Below, one piece after another: positions 44,101-52,843 of a DNA stretch of 64,000 nt. The DNA comes from Brassicibacter mesophilus. Lineage in GTDB: Bacteria > Bacillota > Clostridia > Tissierellales > Proteiniboraceae. Made by a program: the position numbers and the translations under genes. How positions within the stretch are numbered: position 1 is the first letter of the stretch; the number at the start of each line of letters is the position of its first letter. The stretch is taken from positions 62,001 through 126,000 of the forward strand of contig NZ_JBNPXI010000011.1 in the NCBI RefSeq assembly GCF_050433385.1. Direction: 5' to 3'. The notes under the pieces were generated by a model. It was not told the DNA's origin and searched no databases. It worked only from the letters and a program-made list of their open reading frames with translations.

Positions 44101-45549
44101 AACAGGTTCATCATAATCAAACGGATGTCCAGTTAGATATGATTTGGATACAGCGGTCCCCTCTAACCATTTCCAAATAAAAAATTTTCTTACTCTTATA
44201 TTACTAAAATCAAGGTTTCCAAAATAGCTGTAGGTTGCCTCTCCGTCTCCTAATAGTACAATATTTTTAGAATCAGCAGCACTTGAATTTAAAAGCTCTC
44301 TAGCTTGTTTCAACCCTGCTTGTATAAAGGTTCCTCCACTAGATTTGATATTGTCTATTGCTGACAGCAGTGCTTGTTTATTTGCAGTAAAATTAGATTC
44401 AACTTCAACATCACTTGCAAATGACACTATTGCAATGCGATTTGCAGTATCTCCTTCTACAAGTATATTGTTTACAAATGACCTAGCAACTGCCTTTGCA
44501 TCATCTAGTCTTTGATTATTTTCCATACTTCCAGAACGGTCAATAACTAAAACTATATCAGATGTATTGGCAATATTTTTTCCCTGCATGGTTAATGTTA
44601 ATTCCCATTGATTAGTTGTTCCTTCGACCAATTCAGCCTCTTTGGCGAGATATAAAGCACCTGGTTTAGGCCATTCAATCGTATTAATATTTCCTGGATG
44701 CTTAATAGAGTTTACATAAGATGATTTCATCATTCTGCTCATTTTAGATGCAGAAGCTGCAGATGTTGTAGGAATTTCAATATATGGAGCACCGCCTAGT
44801 TCTTCTCCTTCTCCATCAAGAAAATCAGGAGATTCTGAAGGTAACAGTTTTATTTCTTCTCCTTCATACTCAAGTTCATACACAATATCCATCATATTAT
44901 CTTCAGTAATTAAGGTTAATTCAGTCGGCACACTTTTAGTAAAAAGTACACCATCTTCATTAATAGCATAGTCACTTCCTATTATGACATCCCCTACATT
45001 TAGGTCTTCAATTGTTTCAATATGCACTAACTCTTCACCATTACCCAAAATTAGAGTATGATTTATAGTTAGTATCGTACTCTCTATAACTTTCGGAATC
45101 TGTTCATAATAGATTACAACTCTATTCAACTCCTCATCTTTGTCTATAACAAGACTACTTGGCTGATCAGCTAACACCTGATATCCATTTATTGCTGGAT
45201 GTTGAATCTCTACAGTAGTACCCACATCACCAAAGCCTGTTACTGTGTCTAGTCCTGGAACTGGCTCATCTGTTTCATTAAGTAGGTATAGAATTTCATA
45301 AACTTGTTTAACTATAGGTTGTTGTGGCTGTCCATAAACATCTCCATTAACAGTAGATTCTAGCTCTTCAGAAACTATCTCATCAATAGTTTGCTGTAAT
45401 TCTCCGTCTTCTGGACCTCCTGGATCTACCTCTCGTGTTTCATTTAAATTACTCAGAAAATCTACTTCAGCGTATGCTGCAATACTCACATTAAAAATCA
45501 TAGCTAATACCATGAAAATTGCGATGGATTTTTTTACTTTTCCTTTCAT
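41156..45549 (-). CDS. VWA/MucBP-like/SLH surface adhesin (interrupted by an assembly gap)
   Basis: This is one gene split by 98 N at 42904-43001. A signal peptide ends near AYA/EV. An N-terminal region with MucBP-like folds is followed by a von Willebrand A domain at about 330-560 with the MIDAS motif DRSGSM. At least seven MucBP-like repeats of about 73-74 residues follow (YTVNYYKDG...MPIGYKVDE...VIEVYYVVD), then an Asp/Lys-rich linker and three SLH domains at the C-terminus. It should be a wall-anchored adhesin. The two apparent reading frames (42898-45549 and 41156-42886) arise because the number of N breaks the frame. GGAGGTG precedes the ATG. Its neighbours are the c-di-GMP-controlled transglutaminase-like gene and a BTAD regulator. 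Confidence 0.85.
42120..43490 (-). repeat. Tandem MucBP-like repeat block, 219/222-bp unit
   Basis: The repeat unit recurs with a period of 219 or 222 bases and very high identity between some copies. Two subtypes alternate: one with VEPFATSSGEVLVANPVVESISY, one with LLETSEVMTVLVANPVVENVSY. The near-identity explains the failed assembly at 42904-43001 and implies that copy number may vary. Confidence 0.9.
42904..43001. other. Assembly gap (98 N)
   Basis: The flanking sequence matches neighbouring repeat copies. By comparison with them, exactly 39 bases are missing within one unit, or 39 plus a whole number of 219/222-base units. The N count of 98 is therefore not the true length. Confidence 0.95.
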
Positions 45550-45750
45550 CTTTTCACCTCCTTCTTTATAAGCTGAATTCGTAATTTGTGATATTTCTAT
45601 AGAAAATCAAGCTATAGTATTAATACTATGGTTTGACAATTATAGCTTTGTTAATTTAAGAGTCATAACTTTATTTCTCTATTTTTTGCTAATTTTCCAT
45701 ATGATAATATATCCATTTTTTCAAAAACTTATTACTAACCCTTTGTTTTT

Positions 45751-45918
45751 TTATATCACTTGTTCCTCTCTGATTATTTGAACAAAAGTTTTTGCTATGT
45801 TCATAATACGCTGAAAGTTATCGCTGGTATTTACTAATATGCAGTCTATAAAGTGAATGTCATCGTTAATAAGGAGCTTAAACTTAGTGGAAAAATCATG
45901 TTTAGAAGGATATATCAT
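45751..45918 (-). CDS. Possible small protein of 55 residues, unknown
   Basis: The frame opens at an ATG at 45918 (also at a GTG at 45942) and encodes a soluble, charge-mixed peptide (MIYPSKHDFSTKFKLLINDD...) with no signal or membrane segment. Upstream is only a GGAAGTGAG-like sequence, so the ribosome-binding site is poor. The orientation matches its neighbours. It may be real or a chance frame. Confidence 0.3.
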   Translation of the reverse strand: MIYPSKHDFSTKFKLLINDDIHFIDCILVNTSDNFQRIMNIAKTFVQIIREEQVI

Positions 45919-46056
45919 AATTCTCACTTCCGGATAAATCACTTCATCTAATATCGATAATTACAATATAGCATCCGTCCATTTCAAAATCTGTTTATTT
46001 CAATTACATATAAATTTCTTTTGGATTACATCTGAGTTACATAAAAAAGAGCATAA

Positions 46057-46083
46057 AAAAAAGCCCTATTTCTAGGACTTTCT
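46057..46083 (-). terminator. Terminator after the BTAD regulator gene
   Basis: AAGTCCTA and TAGGGCTT pair around a GAAA loop and are followed by TTTTTTTT on the minus strand, just past the stop codon at 46092. Confidence 0.8.
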
Positions 46084-46091
46084 ATATTAAT

Positions 46092-47306
46092 CTATTCTAT
46101 ACTGCCTCCTGACACTAGTGGCAAAAACTTAATGTTTATGTTACAAATATCAGTTTTTGCAGTATTTTGAAAGTTTTCTATTATTCTTTTTTCAACTTCA
46201 TCGAGACAACTTTCTTTTGCTCCATGAAGCATTACAAGTATCTGTGTGTCATTCCAAAATGAATAAACATCACCTTTTCTTAAGGATTTCTCCAATACAC
46301 TTGACATAATCTTTACAAATTTCTTGATATCCTCTTTACTATGATTTTTCATGTCTTCGTACCCTAGAGTTATAAGGCTCATGAAATCTAGAGTATCTCC
46401 TCTTAACCCTTTTCTTTTTTGAAGATTAAATAGAAATTTGAAGTAATCTGAATCACACAACAGCGCACCTTTTAAGGAGCTTTCTTCTAGTTTTGCCTTA
46501 ATATTTTCAATATTTGTTTCTCCTTTTTCATCATAATAACTCTGTATTTTCCTATAAACATTTCGTAAACCTAAAGAAGATTTTATACCTATCTCTTTAC
46601 TCAATAAGGAAGCTATATATTCATAATGACTCATTGCATCTTTTATATGGCCCACTTTTAGCATAGCCTCTATCAAATATATGTGCACAGCTTCTTCATA
46701 TGGTTCTATTAGAATTGCTTCTTCACATAGGTCAATAATACTGTTGTATTCTTCTTTTTCTTTAAGCATTTCTATTAGCTTAAAAAGAGTTTTTAAATAT
46801 AGTCTGCTGTAGTGATTTCTTATAGGTACAAGCCATGCTTCGTAGGAGTTTTCTGCCAAATATGGACCTTTATAAAGCTTAAGTACTTGCTTATAAAGCT
46901 TTACTGATTCATCAATATTATTAAATCTCTCGCTGTCTCCTTGTTCGATGAATTCCTCAAACTCTTCAATATCAAGAATTGCATATTCTCCTAATTCAAA
47001 GCAGTAATATCCATTACTAAAATTTATAGTGAAATATTTAGATTCATCAATACCCTCTGGAATTATTTTTTTATAAATTTGTCTCAACCTGAAGATTTGC
47101 GTACGCAAAACATTCTTAGGATCGCTATACTCATTATTTTGCCATAAATTTTCGATTATGGTTTCTGGAAGAAGCTTTCTACCTCTAAAAGTTATAAAAT
47201 ACTCAAATAGCTTAAATAACTTATAGGATCTACTTAATTCTTTTAACAAAGATTGTTCTTTAAAGCTTATATCAAAATCTCCAAGTGTATGTATATATAA
47301 CCTCAT
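46092..47306 (-). CDS. BTAD-type transcriptional regulator with degenerate GGDEF-like C-terminus
   Basis: The 404-residue protein has an OmpR-like winged helix at about 1-100 (RLYIHTLGDFDISF; ENLWQNNEYSDPKNVLRTQIFRLR), then a bacterial transcriptional activator (BTAD/TPR) domain at about 108-265 (EAWLVPIRNHYSRLYLKTLF; EEAVHIYLIEAMLKVGHIKDA). The last 130 residues resemble a GGDEF domain in spacing (LEKSLRKGDVYSFWNDTQILVMLHG ... LDEVEKRIIENF), with the catalytic signature replaced by WNDTQ. It should therefore not make c-di-GMP but might bind a nucleotide or mediate dimerisation. The first two domains are clear; the third is my inference. Its promoter carries a direct repeat suggestive of autoregulation. 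The ATG follows a GGGGGAGAG site. Confidence 0.8.
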   Translation of the reverse strand: MRLYIHTLGDFDISFKEQSLLKELSRSYKLFKLFEYFITFRGRKLLPETIIENLWQNNEYSDPKNVLRTQIFRLRQIYKKIIPEGIDESKYFTINFSNGYYCFELGEYAILDIEEFEEFIEQGDSERFNNIDESVKLYKQVLKLYKGPYLAENSYEAWLVPIRNHYSRLYLKTLFKLIEMLKEKEEYNSIIDLCEEAILIEPYEEAVHIYLIEAMLKVGHIKDAMSHYEYIASLLSKEIGIKSSLGLRNVYRKIQSYYDEKGETNIENIKAKLEESSLKGALLCDSDYFKFLFNLQKRKGLRGDTLDFMSLITLGYEDMKNHSKEDIKKFVKIMSSVLEKSLRKGDVYSFWNDTQILVMLHGAKESCLDEVEKRIIENFQNTAKTDICNINIKFLPLVSGGSIE

Positions 47307-47344
47307 TCACTCTCCCCCTAGTAAAACAAACATCACCCTTATTT

Positions 47345-47388
47345 TAACATAATATACAATTACTATAATTATATAACATAATATACAA
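47345..47388 (-). promoter_or_regulatory. 15-bp exact direct repeat flanking the -10 of the BTAD gene
   Basis: TTGTATATTATGTTA (minus strand) occurs at 47374-47388 and 47345-47359, 29 bases apart start to start. The upstream copy fills the -35/-10 spacer and the other lies just past the -10. SARP/BTAD regulators bind direct repeats around promoters, so this could be an autoregulatory operator. Confidence 0.55.
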
Positions 47389-47396
47389 AAAGTGAA
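47368..47396 (-). promoter_or_regulatory. Putative sigma-A promoter of the BTAD gene
   Basis: On the minus strand TTCACT (47391-47396) and TATAAT (47368-47373) are separated by 17 bases, about 60 bases upstream of the ATG at 47306. Confidence 0.65.
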
Positions 47397-47522
47397 TGTG
47401 AAGTTTCCAATTTATATGATTTTTTTCACATAACAATTTTTATACTATTGTAGCTAATCAAGCATTCTCACACGAAATTCTTCCTACTTTTATAATCAAT
47501 ATCTTATATTCAAACAAATGGA

Positions 47523-47542
47523 GGATAGCAATCATGCTATCC
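47523..47542 (-). terminator. Possible terminator after ypeB
   Basis: GGATAGC and GCTATCC form a seven-base stem with a six-base loop, 38 bases past the ypeB stop. It lacks a good T run, so confidence is low. Confidence 0.4.
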
Positions 47543-47579
47543 CCTAAAATATTTTGTTAGATTATACTTTTAATTATTT

Positions 47580-48950
47580 CTAGAATGTCAATGTTCCATT
47601 TTCATCCTTTATAATTTGAAGTATTTTTTCTTCTTTTCCATTTAAAGCGTTAATATAGACAATATAATCATTATCCTTGTATTTCCCTTTAAATTCATAG
47701 CATAGCACTTCACTTGAGCCTCCTTTTGGAATTATAGCAAGTCTTATGCTATCTATGTTAAAGTCCAGTCTAACTTTATCTCTTGCTTCTTCTTGAGTGA
47801 TCTTAGGGTCTGGAATATCTCTATCATGATGTCTTTGGAGATAGGGTGCTGCATCATAGCCTACTACCTCTCCGTCGTCTAAAGCTACTTTAACTTTTAT
47901 TAAATCTGGATATATTGTAACATCATTTTCTGTATATGCGAAGTTGAATAACCCAACACCATCATATCTAAGTGAGTAGTTTGGTTCCATGTTTTTATAT
48001 CCCTTTTCCTCTAGGAATTTCAATGCATAATTTTCTGCCTGCTTCATGGATAGGTTTACCTTGTTAATTGATCTAGGATTTGCCATCCAAACTATTTCTC
48101 CGCCTTGCTTACTTACAGATATGTACATACCTGTTTCTTTCTTTTCATTTTCTGGAGCTACACTAAAGGTATGAGCTGGTATATTAGCTGTATCGTTGAT
48201 TTGTTCTCCTTCTTCAAATAATACAAATTTTCTTACCTTTTTACCTCCTAGAAATTCATTTGCTATTTTCTTTGCTTCATCTACCGTTACTTTTTTGTTT
48301 CCTAGTCCTTTAGGTTTCATATTCATTACTTGTTCAGAAAATGGTCCGTCATATATAAGCTCAGGATATTTTGTCATCTCATCTTCAAGCTTTACAAGCC
48401 TAGTATTTAACATATCTTCGTTAGCTTCTCTAAGCTGATTCTTTTCTTTTCTTCTTACACTATTAAGACTTAATTGTCCTTTCATTACTTTCTCATGTAA
48501 GTCAGCTAGTTCTTTAGATAAAACTGCAGTATAGTTTTGAAGCTGTGACAATGACTCTCTTTGCTTACTATCGAGTTTATTGCCATCTAGATGGTTCTGG
48601 ACTAATGTATAGCAGTAGTCAGAAACCTGTGATAAAAACTTTTCAGTTTTACTTATATCACTATGACTTACTGGCATCTGCCCAAGTTTATCTTGTGCAA
48701 GATATGCCTGTTGCATTATCTGCGATAGTAACAGAACATTTTGTTCATTTGATTCTGATAACAATGCTTTTGACAAATTAGTCTGTACATTTTCTATATG
48801 AGCTTTCGTATCATAAAATAGTCTCTGATATTCATTATTTATAGCTACTTTGTATTCATTTTTAAGCTGATACTGATAGTACCCCCATATTCCAGCTGCT
48901 ACAAGAGCTACCGCAAGTGCTATGGTCGTAATACGTCTTGTTCTATCCAT
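47580..48950 (-). CDS. ypeB: Spore germination protein YpeB
   Basis: YpeB is made in the forespore and is needed for the localisation and stability of the cortex-lytic enzyme SleB. The 456-residue protein has an N-terminal transmembrane segment (RITTIALAVALVAAGIWGYY), a helical region to about 200, then three PepSY-type repeats (VDEAKKIANEFLGGKKVRKF; MKQAENYALKFLEEKGYKN; QEEARDKVRLDFNIDS). It follows sleB by 17 bases, the standard pairing. GGAGGTGAT precedes the ATG. Confidence 0.95.
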   Translation of the reverse strand: MDRTRRITTIALAVALVAAGIWGYYQYQLKNEYKVAINNEYQRLFYDTKAHIENVQTNLSKALLSESNEQNVLLLSQIMQQAYLAQDKLGQMPVSHSDISKTEKFLSQVSDYCYTLVQNHLDGNKLDSKQRESLSQLQNYTAVLSKELADLHEKVMKGQLSLNSVRRKEKNQLREANEDMLNTRLVKLEDEMTKYPELIYDGPFSEQVMNMKPKGLGNKKVTVDEAKKIANEFLGGKKVRKFVLFEEGEQINDTANIPAHTFSVAPENEKKETGMYISVSKQGGEIVWMANPRSINKVNLSMKQAENYALKFLEEKGYKNMEPNYSLRYDGVGLFNFAYTENDVTIYPDLIKVKVALDDGEVVGYDAAPYLQRHHDRDIPDPKITQEEARDKVRLDFNIDSIRLAIIPKGGSSEVLCYEFKGKYKDNDYIVYINALNGKEEKILQIIKDENGTLTF

Positions 48951-48967
48951 TCATATCACCTCCACTA

Positions 48968-49693
48968 CTAATTTCCAAACCAATGTTTACCAATTTTTAT
49001 TACTACTTTTCTTGACCATATCCATTTACTAGTTGCTGTTGCAGGGTTCCAATAGTATCTGCAACCGTATGAAGGATCCCATCCATTGATTGCATCTCTT
49101 GCAGCCTTTATCGAGTCTTTGTTTGGCGCTAAATTTATCTGACCATCAGCAACTGCAGTAAATGCAAGCGGTTGATACACTACACTAGCAATTGTATTTG
49201 GAAATGAAGGATGCTTTACTCTATTTAGAATAACTGCCCCTACTGCAACTTGACCTACATACGGCTCTCCTCTCGCCTCTGCATGTATTGCTCTAGCTAA
49301 CATATATACATCGTCATCTCTATTAACCCCTGTACTTGCAGTTACCCCTCCTCCAGTAGTTCCTAATGTTATTCCTATAGCCTTTGCTGTTGCAGGTCCA
49401 ACTACACCATCAACCGTAAGACCATTCTTTCTTTGAAATCGCCTGACTGCTCTATACGTGTCAGCCCCATATATCCCATCTACTTTTCCAACATAATATT
49501 TCCATTGAAGTAATTTCCATTGAACATTCTTTACATCCTGTCCTCTAGAACCCCAATAAAGTGTCTTCGGTTCTAAATAGGACTGTATATAACCTGTAGC
49601 ATCTGTTGGCTGCGTGTTTGCATTTACAAAAAATACTCCTGCTACAGATGCTACTAAAACAAAAATACTTGCATATAAAACTATCTTTTTCAA
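48968..49693 (-). CDS. sleB: Spore cortex-lytic enzyme SleB
   Basis: SleB is a lytic transglycosylase that degrades cortex peptidoglycan (muramic-delta-lactam specific) during germination. The 241-residue protein has a signal peptide (KKIVLYASIFVLVASVAGVF), a peptidoglycan-binding domain at about 35-100 (GIYGADTYRAVRRFQRKNGL) and a Hydrolase_2 catalytic domain at about 125-241 with the active-site Glu in ARAIHAEARGE. The TTG at 49693 is the likely start (GGGAGG seven bases upstream); the ATG at 49709-49711 overlaps that Shine-Dalgarno. Confidence 0.95.
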   Translation of the reverse strand: MKKIVLYASIFVLVASVAGVFFVNANTQPTDATGYIQSYLEPKTLYWGSRGQDVKNVQWKLLQWKYYVGKVDGIYGADTYRAVRRFQRKNGLTVDGVVGPATAKAIGITLGTTGGGVTASTGVNRDDDVYMLARAIHAEARGEPYVGQVAVGAVILNRVKHPSFPNTIASVVYQPLAFTAVADGQINLAPNKDSIKAARDAINGWDPSYGCRYYWNPATATSKWIWSRKVVIKIGKHWFGN

Positions 49694-49789
49694 GCTATAT
49701 CCTCCCTTCATAAAAATATTTATAGTTTATTACTTGATAATATTTTCTGTAAGAAGTAGTTTATTTATGCAAAGGATAAAAAAAACGTT

Positions 49790-49829
49790 AAAAAAGAAAA
49801 AGCCAGAAACATCAAATTATTTCTGACTT
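49790..49829 (-). terminator. Terminator after spoIIR
   Basis: AGTCAGAAA and TTTCTGGCT pair around a 10-base loop overlapping the spoIIR stop codon and are followed on the minus strand by TTTTCTTTTTT. Confidence 0.75.
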
Positions 49830-50488
49830 ACAAATATCTTTGCAAACTCTAGTTTGCCTTTTTCAAACAACTCTACTACTTTAAATTTAAGTTTTATAGG
49901 CATATCATCATCACTTCCTGCACTGACTATCATGTTATATTCTTCATTTGTCAAAACTTTCTTGAGTTCATCATTTGTTTTCTCATCTGTTAGTCCATTA
50001 GTTATATCTATAAAGCATAATGGAGGAAACATTACACACCACCAGTTCCGACCTTTTCCTTCTCCTATTACAACTCTCACAGCCTCATATTCTCCCGCAG
50101 GTAATGTAAAATTTCCGTAAGATTTTGTTGGAAAATTATATTTACCTATTTCTACATCAACATCATATTGCTTTCCGTTTTCTTTTATTTCGTTAAATGC
50201 AATGTTTTTGATTTCTTCTATATTTTCCATAACTATTTCTCTTGAATCATCAATTGAAGATGATCTTGCAAATTTATCGTTCATTGAAGATATTATCTCA
50301 TCCCTAACCTTAAGCTTTAGTTGCTGATCCTCTGGTGAATCACTATTAGCTATAACATGAAATCTAATTAGCTTATCTTTATATCCTTGTCTGTTTTCAT
50401 ATACGTCATTAATCCATGCAGTACAGATTACTATGGCACAGATTACAACACAAAGTAACGGCAATATTCTTCTTGTCTTGGTTTTCAT
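49817..50488 (-). CDS. spoIIR: Stage II sporulation protein R
   Basis: SpoIIR is the forespore-secreted signal that triggers SpoIIGA-dependent maturation of sigma-E in the mother cell. The 223-residue protein has one N-terminal hydrophobic segment (ILPLLCVVICAIVICTAWI), then the family motif KLIRFHVIANSDSPEDQQLKLKVRD and NWWCVMFPPLCF. I chose the ATG at 50488, seven bases after GGGGGAGG, rather than the upstream frame opening at 50536. It lies between the ger operon and sleB-ypeB. Confidence 0.94.
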   Translation of the reverse strand: MKTKTRRILPLLCVVICAIVICTAWINDVYENRQGYKDKLIRFHVIANSDSPEDQQLKLKVRDEIISSMNDKFARSSSIDDSREIVMENIEEIKNIAFNEIKENGKQYDVDVEIGKYNFPTKSYGNFTLPAGEYEAVRVVIGEGKGRNWWCVMFPPLCFIDITNGLTDEKTNDELKKVLTNEEYNMIVSAGSDDDMPIKLKFKVVELFEKGKLEFAKIFVSQK

Positions 50489-50559
50489 ATGTATTCCTCC
50501 CCCAGAATAAATATATGTTATTATAAGTATTAACAATAAATGAAAAAATTAAACATATT

Positions 50560-51744
50560 TTATTTGGTCATCCCTATTCTTCTTAATTTTGCATCTATTG
50601 CTACGTTTATTTCTATATCTGAAAATGTATTATTCCAATCATCCTTTACTTTTTCCCAAGTATCAGGCTTGAACTTGCTTAGGTAATCTCCTATATCTAT
50701 TACGTCAACTTTAAATTCTTTCTGAAGTTTTTTTATAGTTCCTTCAATTTCCTTTTTAAGAGTTTCTTCAGCCTTTTTTTCTATAAGATCTATTGTTTTA
50801 TCATCAAGCAATTTAGCTTTTGATCCTATTTTATACTGTTGTAAATATCCTTCCATTTCAATCTGTACATCTATAGTTATTTTGTCATCTGAGATTTTAG
50901 CTGATTTCTTTGTTTTAGAATCTGTTATTATAAATGGTAGCCATGTCTCTTGTGTCATTTTTACATCTATAACTTCAGATTCAACCCGATCTTTTAAGAA
51001 TAAAACAGCTCTAGTTTCAAGCTCGCCCAACCAACCTATTAACATATAATCCTTTATAACTGCTGACCCTCCAACCTTTAATTCTTTTTCACCAGCTACT
51101 ACTCGAGGCATCAATGCACTTCCATTACTTTTAATCCCTTTTAATATATCTTCGAATGTCTGAGAATTATACCTACCTGCTTGTCTTTTTTTGCGAAATA
51201 TATCTGACAACAAGGAACCTGTCTCTGGCTCAATTATATCTTCAACGTCTATAGTATCTTTAGCTGTCCCTTCTGCAACCAGTAAATATACTTTTCTACT
51301 GAGCTGGTCATGTCTTTCTGTATTATCAAGAACTTCCTTCATATATTCCCTATTTCTAGCAAAATCTTCTCCAAATATTATTACCTTAACATGTTTAAAA
51401 GAGAAGGATTTATTCATTCTCGTTGCAAGCTCAGTTGTAGCTTCATACGGATTATTACTTACACTGCTTAATACATATCTGCGTTTATCACTTGTAGCAT
51501 TTTTGCCTATTGCATTTAAGTTAGGAAATACATACGTTACAACGAATCTGTTTCTTTCAGACAGTTCAGGTATATCTATATTACCTTTATCTCTTTTCTT
51601 TGCTTCTTCATAAAACCTTTTATCGTATATATCATAACCCACTCCTGATACAAAAGCTCTATTATTGATTTCAACTTTATCCCAGCATCCAGTTAAATAT
51701 AGTGTCAAATAAAGAAGTAGTAATATTTTAAGCGCCTTGTTCAT
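50560..51744 (-). CDS. Germinant receptor lipoprotein, GerAC/Ger(x)C family
   Basis: This is the C subunit of a spore germinant receptor, about 394 residues. An N-terminal lipobox (LYLTGC) gives lipid attachment at the inner spore membrane, followed by WDKVEINNRAFVSGVGYD, the family opening. The start is ATG at 51744, overlapping the end of the GerAB-type gene by 17 bases, with GAGAGGTG upstream. The last third has the typical KKAEETLKKEIEGTIKKLQKEFKVDVIDIG. It is the last gene of the receptor operon. Confidence 0.92.
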   Translation of the reverse strand: MNKALKILLLLYLTLYLTGCWDKVEINNRAFVSGVGYDIYDKRFYEEAKKRDKGNIDIPELSERNRFVVTYVFPNLNAIGKNATSDKRRYVLSSVSNNPYEATTELATRMNKSFSFKHVKVIIFGEDFARNREYMKEVLDNTERHDQLSRKVYLLVAEGTAKDTIDVEDIIEPETGSLLSDIFRKKRQAGRYNSQTFEDILKGIKSNGSALMPRVVAGEKELKVGGSAVIKDYMLIGWLGELETRAVLFLKDRVESEVIDVKMTQETWLPFIITDSKTKKSAKISDDKITIDVQIEMEGYLQQYKIGSKAKLLDDKTIDLIEKKAEETLKKEIEGTIKKLQKEFKVDVIDIGDYLSKFKPDTWEKVKDDWNNTFSDIEINVAIDAKLRRIGMTK

Positions 51745-52843
51745 TGCTATGAGCACCTCTCTTGTTCTTGAAAATCGCAATTATATAAAAAACTATAGGA
51801 ACTATCACAGAGGAAAATGTTCCAAAGAAATAGATAAATATCTCCATATATTTGTATACCTGGACTAAATTATCAGGTATTAAAGAAAGAATGAAAACTA
51901 TAGGGATCAAAGGTAAAACAAAAATCTTGTGCTCTTTTAGTCTAAACACTTTGCTCATAATCAATGCTTTCATATAAAGAACGGGTGCTAATGTTGTAAA
52001 AACCAAAAGAACCCAAATAGCCATTACAACACCGTCCACATTTTCAATGAAGGCTCCTGGAAATTCAATTGTCTTCATAAGTGATAGTAATGGCCAAAGC
52101 TGATCTTTAAGAACAGTGATGCCAAAGCTAGTAAGGGTAATAATGAACATAAAAATATATGATACTGCAACTATGACAATTGCGAAAACATTATATTTCG
52201 CTGCTCCTTTAGGTTTTTCAATAAAAGCCATATATATGAGTATGAATTCAAAACCTCCATAGCTAAAAAAAGAAGCTGGTATAGCTTTTATTACATCAGT
52301 TACACTAAACCTGAACAGAGGTAAAAGATTTGTAAAGTCCACATCCTGTAAAAGTATTACTGCTATAAAAAATAGAGGAATGAACACTATTGGAGTAATG
52401 ATTAAAGTTATTCTTGTAATTGGTTCTATCCCACATCGAGCTATATATGATGTGGTAAGAAGCATAGTTATTATTATTATCTCTGTAGGTGTATTAAGTA
52501 AAAGAAACATTTTTATTACTTCTGCGAAAATTCTAACTAAAAAAGCGGATGTACCTAACAAATATATTATAAACACAGCCATTATAATATTGTTTAAAGG
52601 AATTCCTATAAGCTCTCTTCCTATTTCGACTAAAGTCTTACCTGGATACATCTGCATAAGTTTTGTTATTATTATTGCTAATATAGATACTAGAAAACCA
52701 CTTATCAGCAATAAAATCCATCCACCAGTATTCAGTTTCATAGCTAGCGTGCTGGGTAAAGAAAGAGTACCTACTCCTATAATAGTGTTTACCAACAAAA
52801 TCATCATCTGAAAGTTTGAAATTCTATCATTCTTCCCTATCAT
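51728..52843 (-). CDS. Germinant receptor permease subunit, GerAB family
   Basis: This 371-residue integral membrane protein of the amino-acid permease type has ten hydrophobic segments and is the ligand-recognition subunit of the receptor. It begins KNDRISNFQMMILLVNTIIGVGTLSLPS, typical of the endospore germination permease family. The ATG at 52843 follows GGAGAGGG and overlaps the GerAA-type gene by 17 bases. Confidence 0.93.
   Translation of the reverse strand: MIGKNDRISNFQMMILLVNTIIGVGTLSLPSTLAMKLNTGGWILLLISGFLVSILAIIITKLMQMYPGKTLVEIGRELIGIPLNNIIMAVFIIYLLGTSAFLVRIFAEVIKMFLLLNTPTEIIIITMLLTTSYIARCGIEPITRITLIITPIVFIPLFFIAVILLQDVDFTNLLPLFRFSVTDVIKAIPASFFSYGGFEFILIYMAFIEKPKGAAKYNVFAIVIVAVSYIFMFIITLTSFGITVLKDQLWPLLSLMKTIEFPGAFIENVDGVVMAIWVLLVFTTLAPVLYMKALIMSKVFRLKEHKIFVLPLIPIVFILSLIPDNLVQVYKYMEIFIYFFGTFSSVIVPIVFYIIAIFKNKRGAHSNEQGA

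Larger units (their letters stand above)
45550..46091. other. Intergenic region upstream of the adhesin gene
   Basis: This is 540 AT-rich bases between the BTAD regulator and the adhesin. It includes a possible small gene (45751-45918) and the regulator's terminator (46057-46083). The remainder should contain the adhesin promoter, which I could not place with confidence. No riboswitch was recognised here. Confidence 0.5.
47307..47579. other. Intergenic region upstream of the BTAD gene
   Basis: The part near the BTAD gene holds its promoter and two copies of a 15-base repeat. The part near ypeB holds a possible terminator. The middle is AT-rich with nothing recognisable. Confidence 0.5.

Noticed and set aside
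41156..45549. Two separate adhesin genes, 41156-42886 and 42898-45549
   Set aside because: They are two halves of one gene; the 98-N gap lies inside a tandem repeat and its length is not a true base count.
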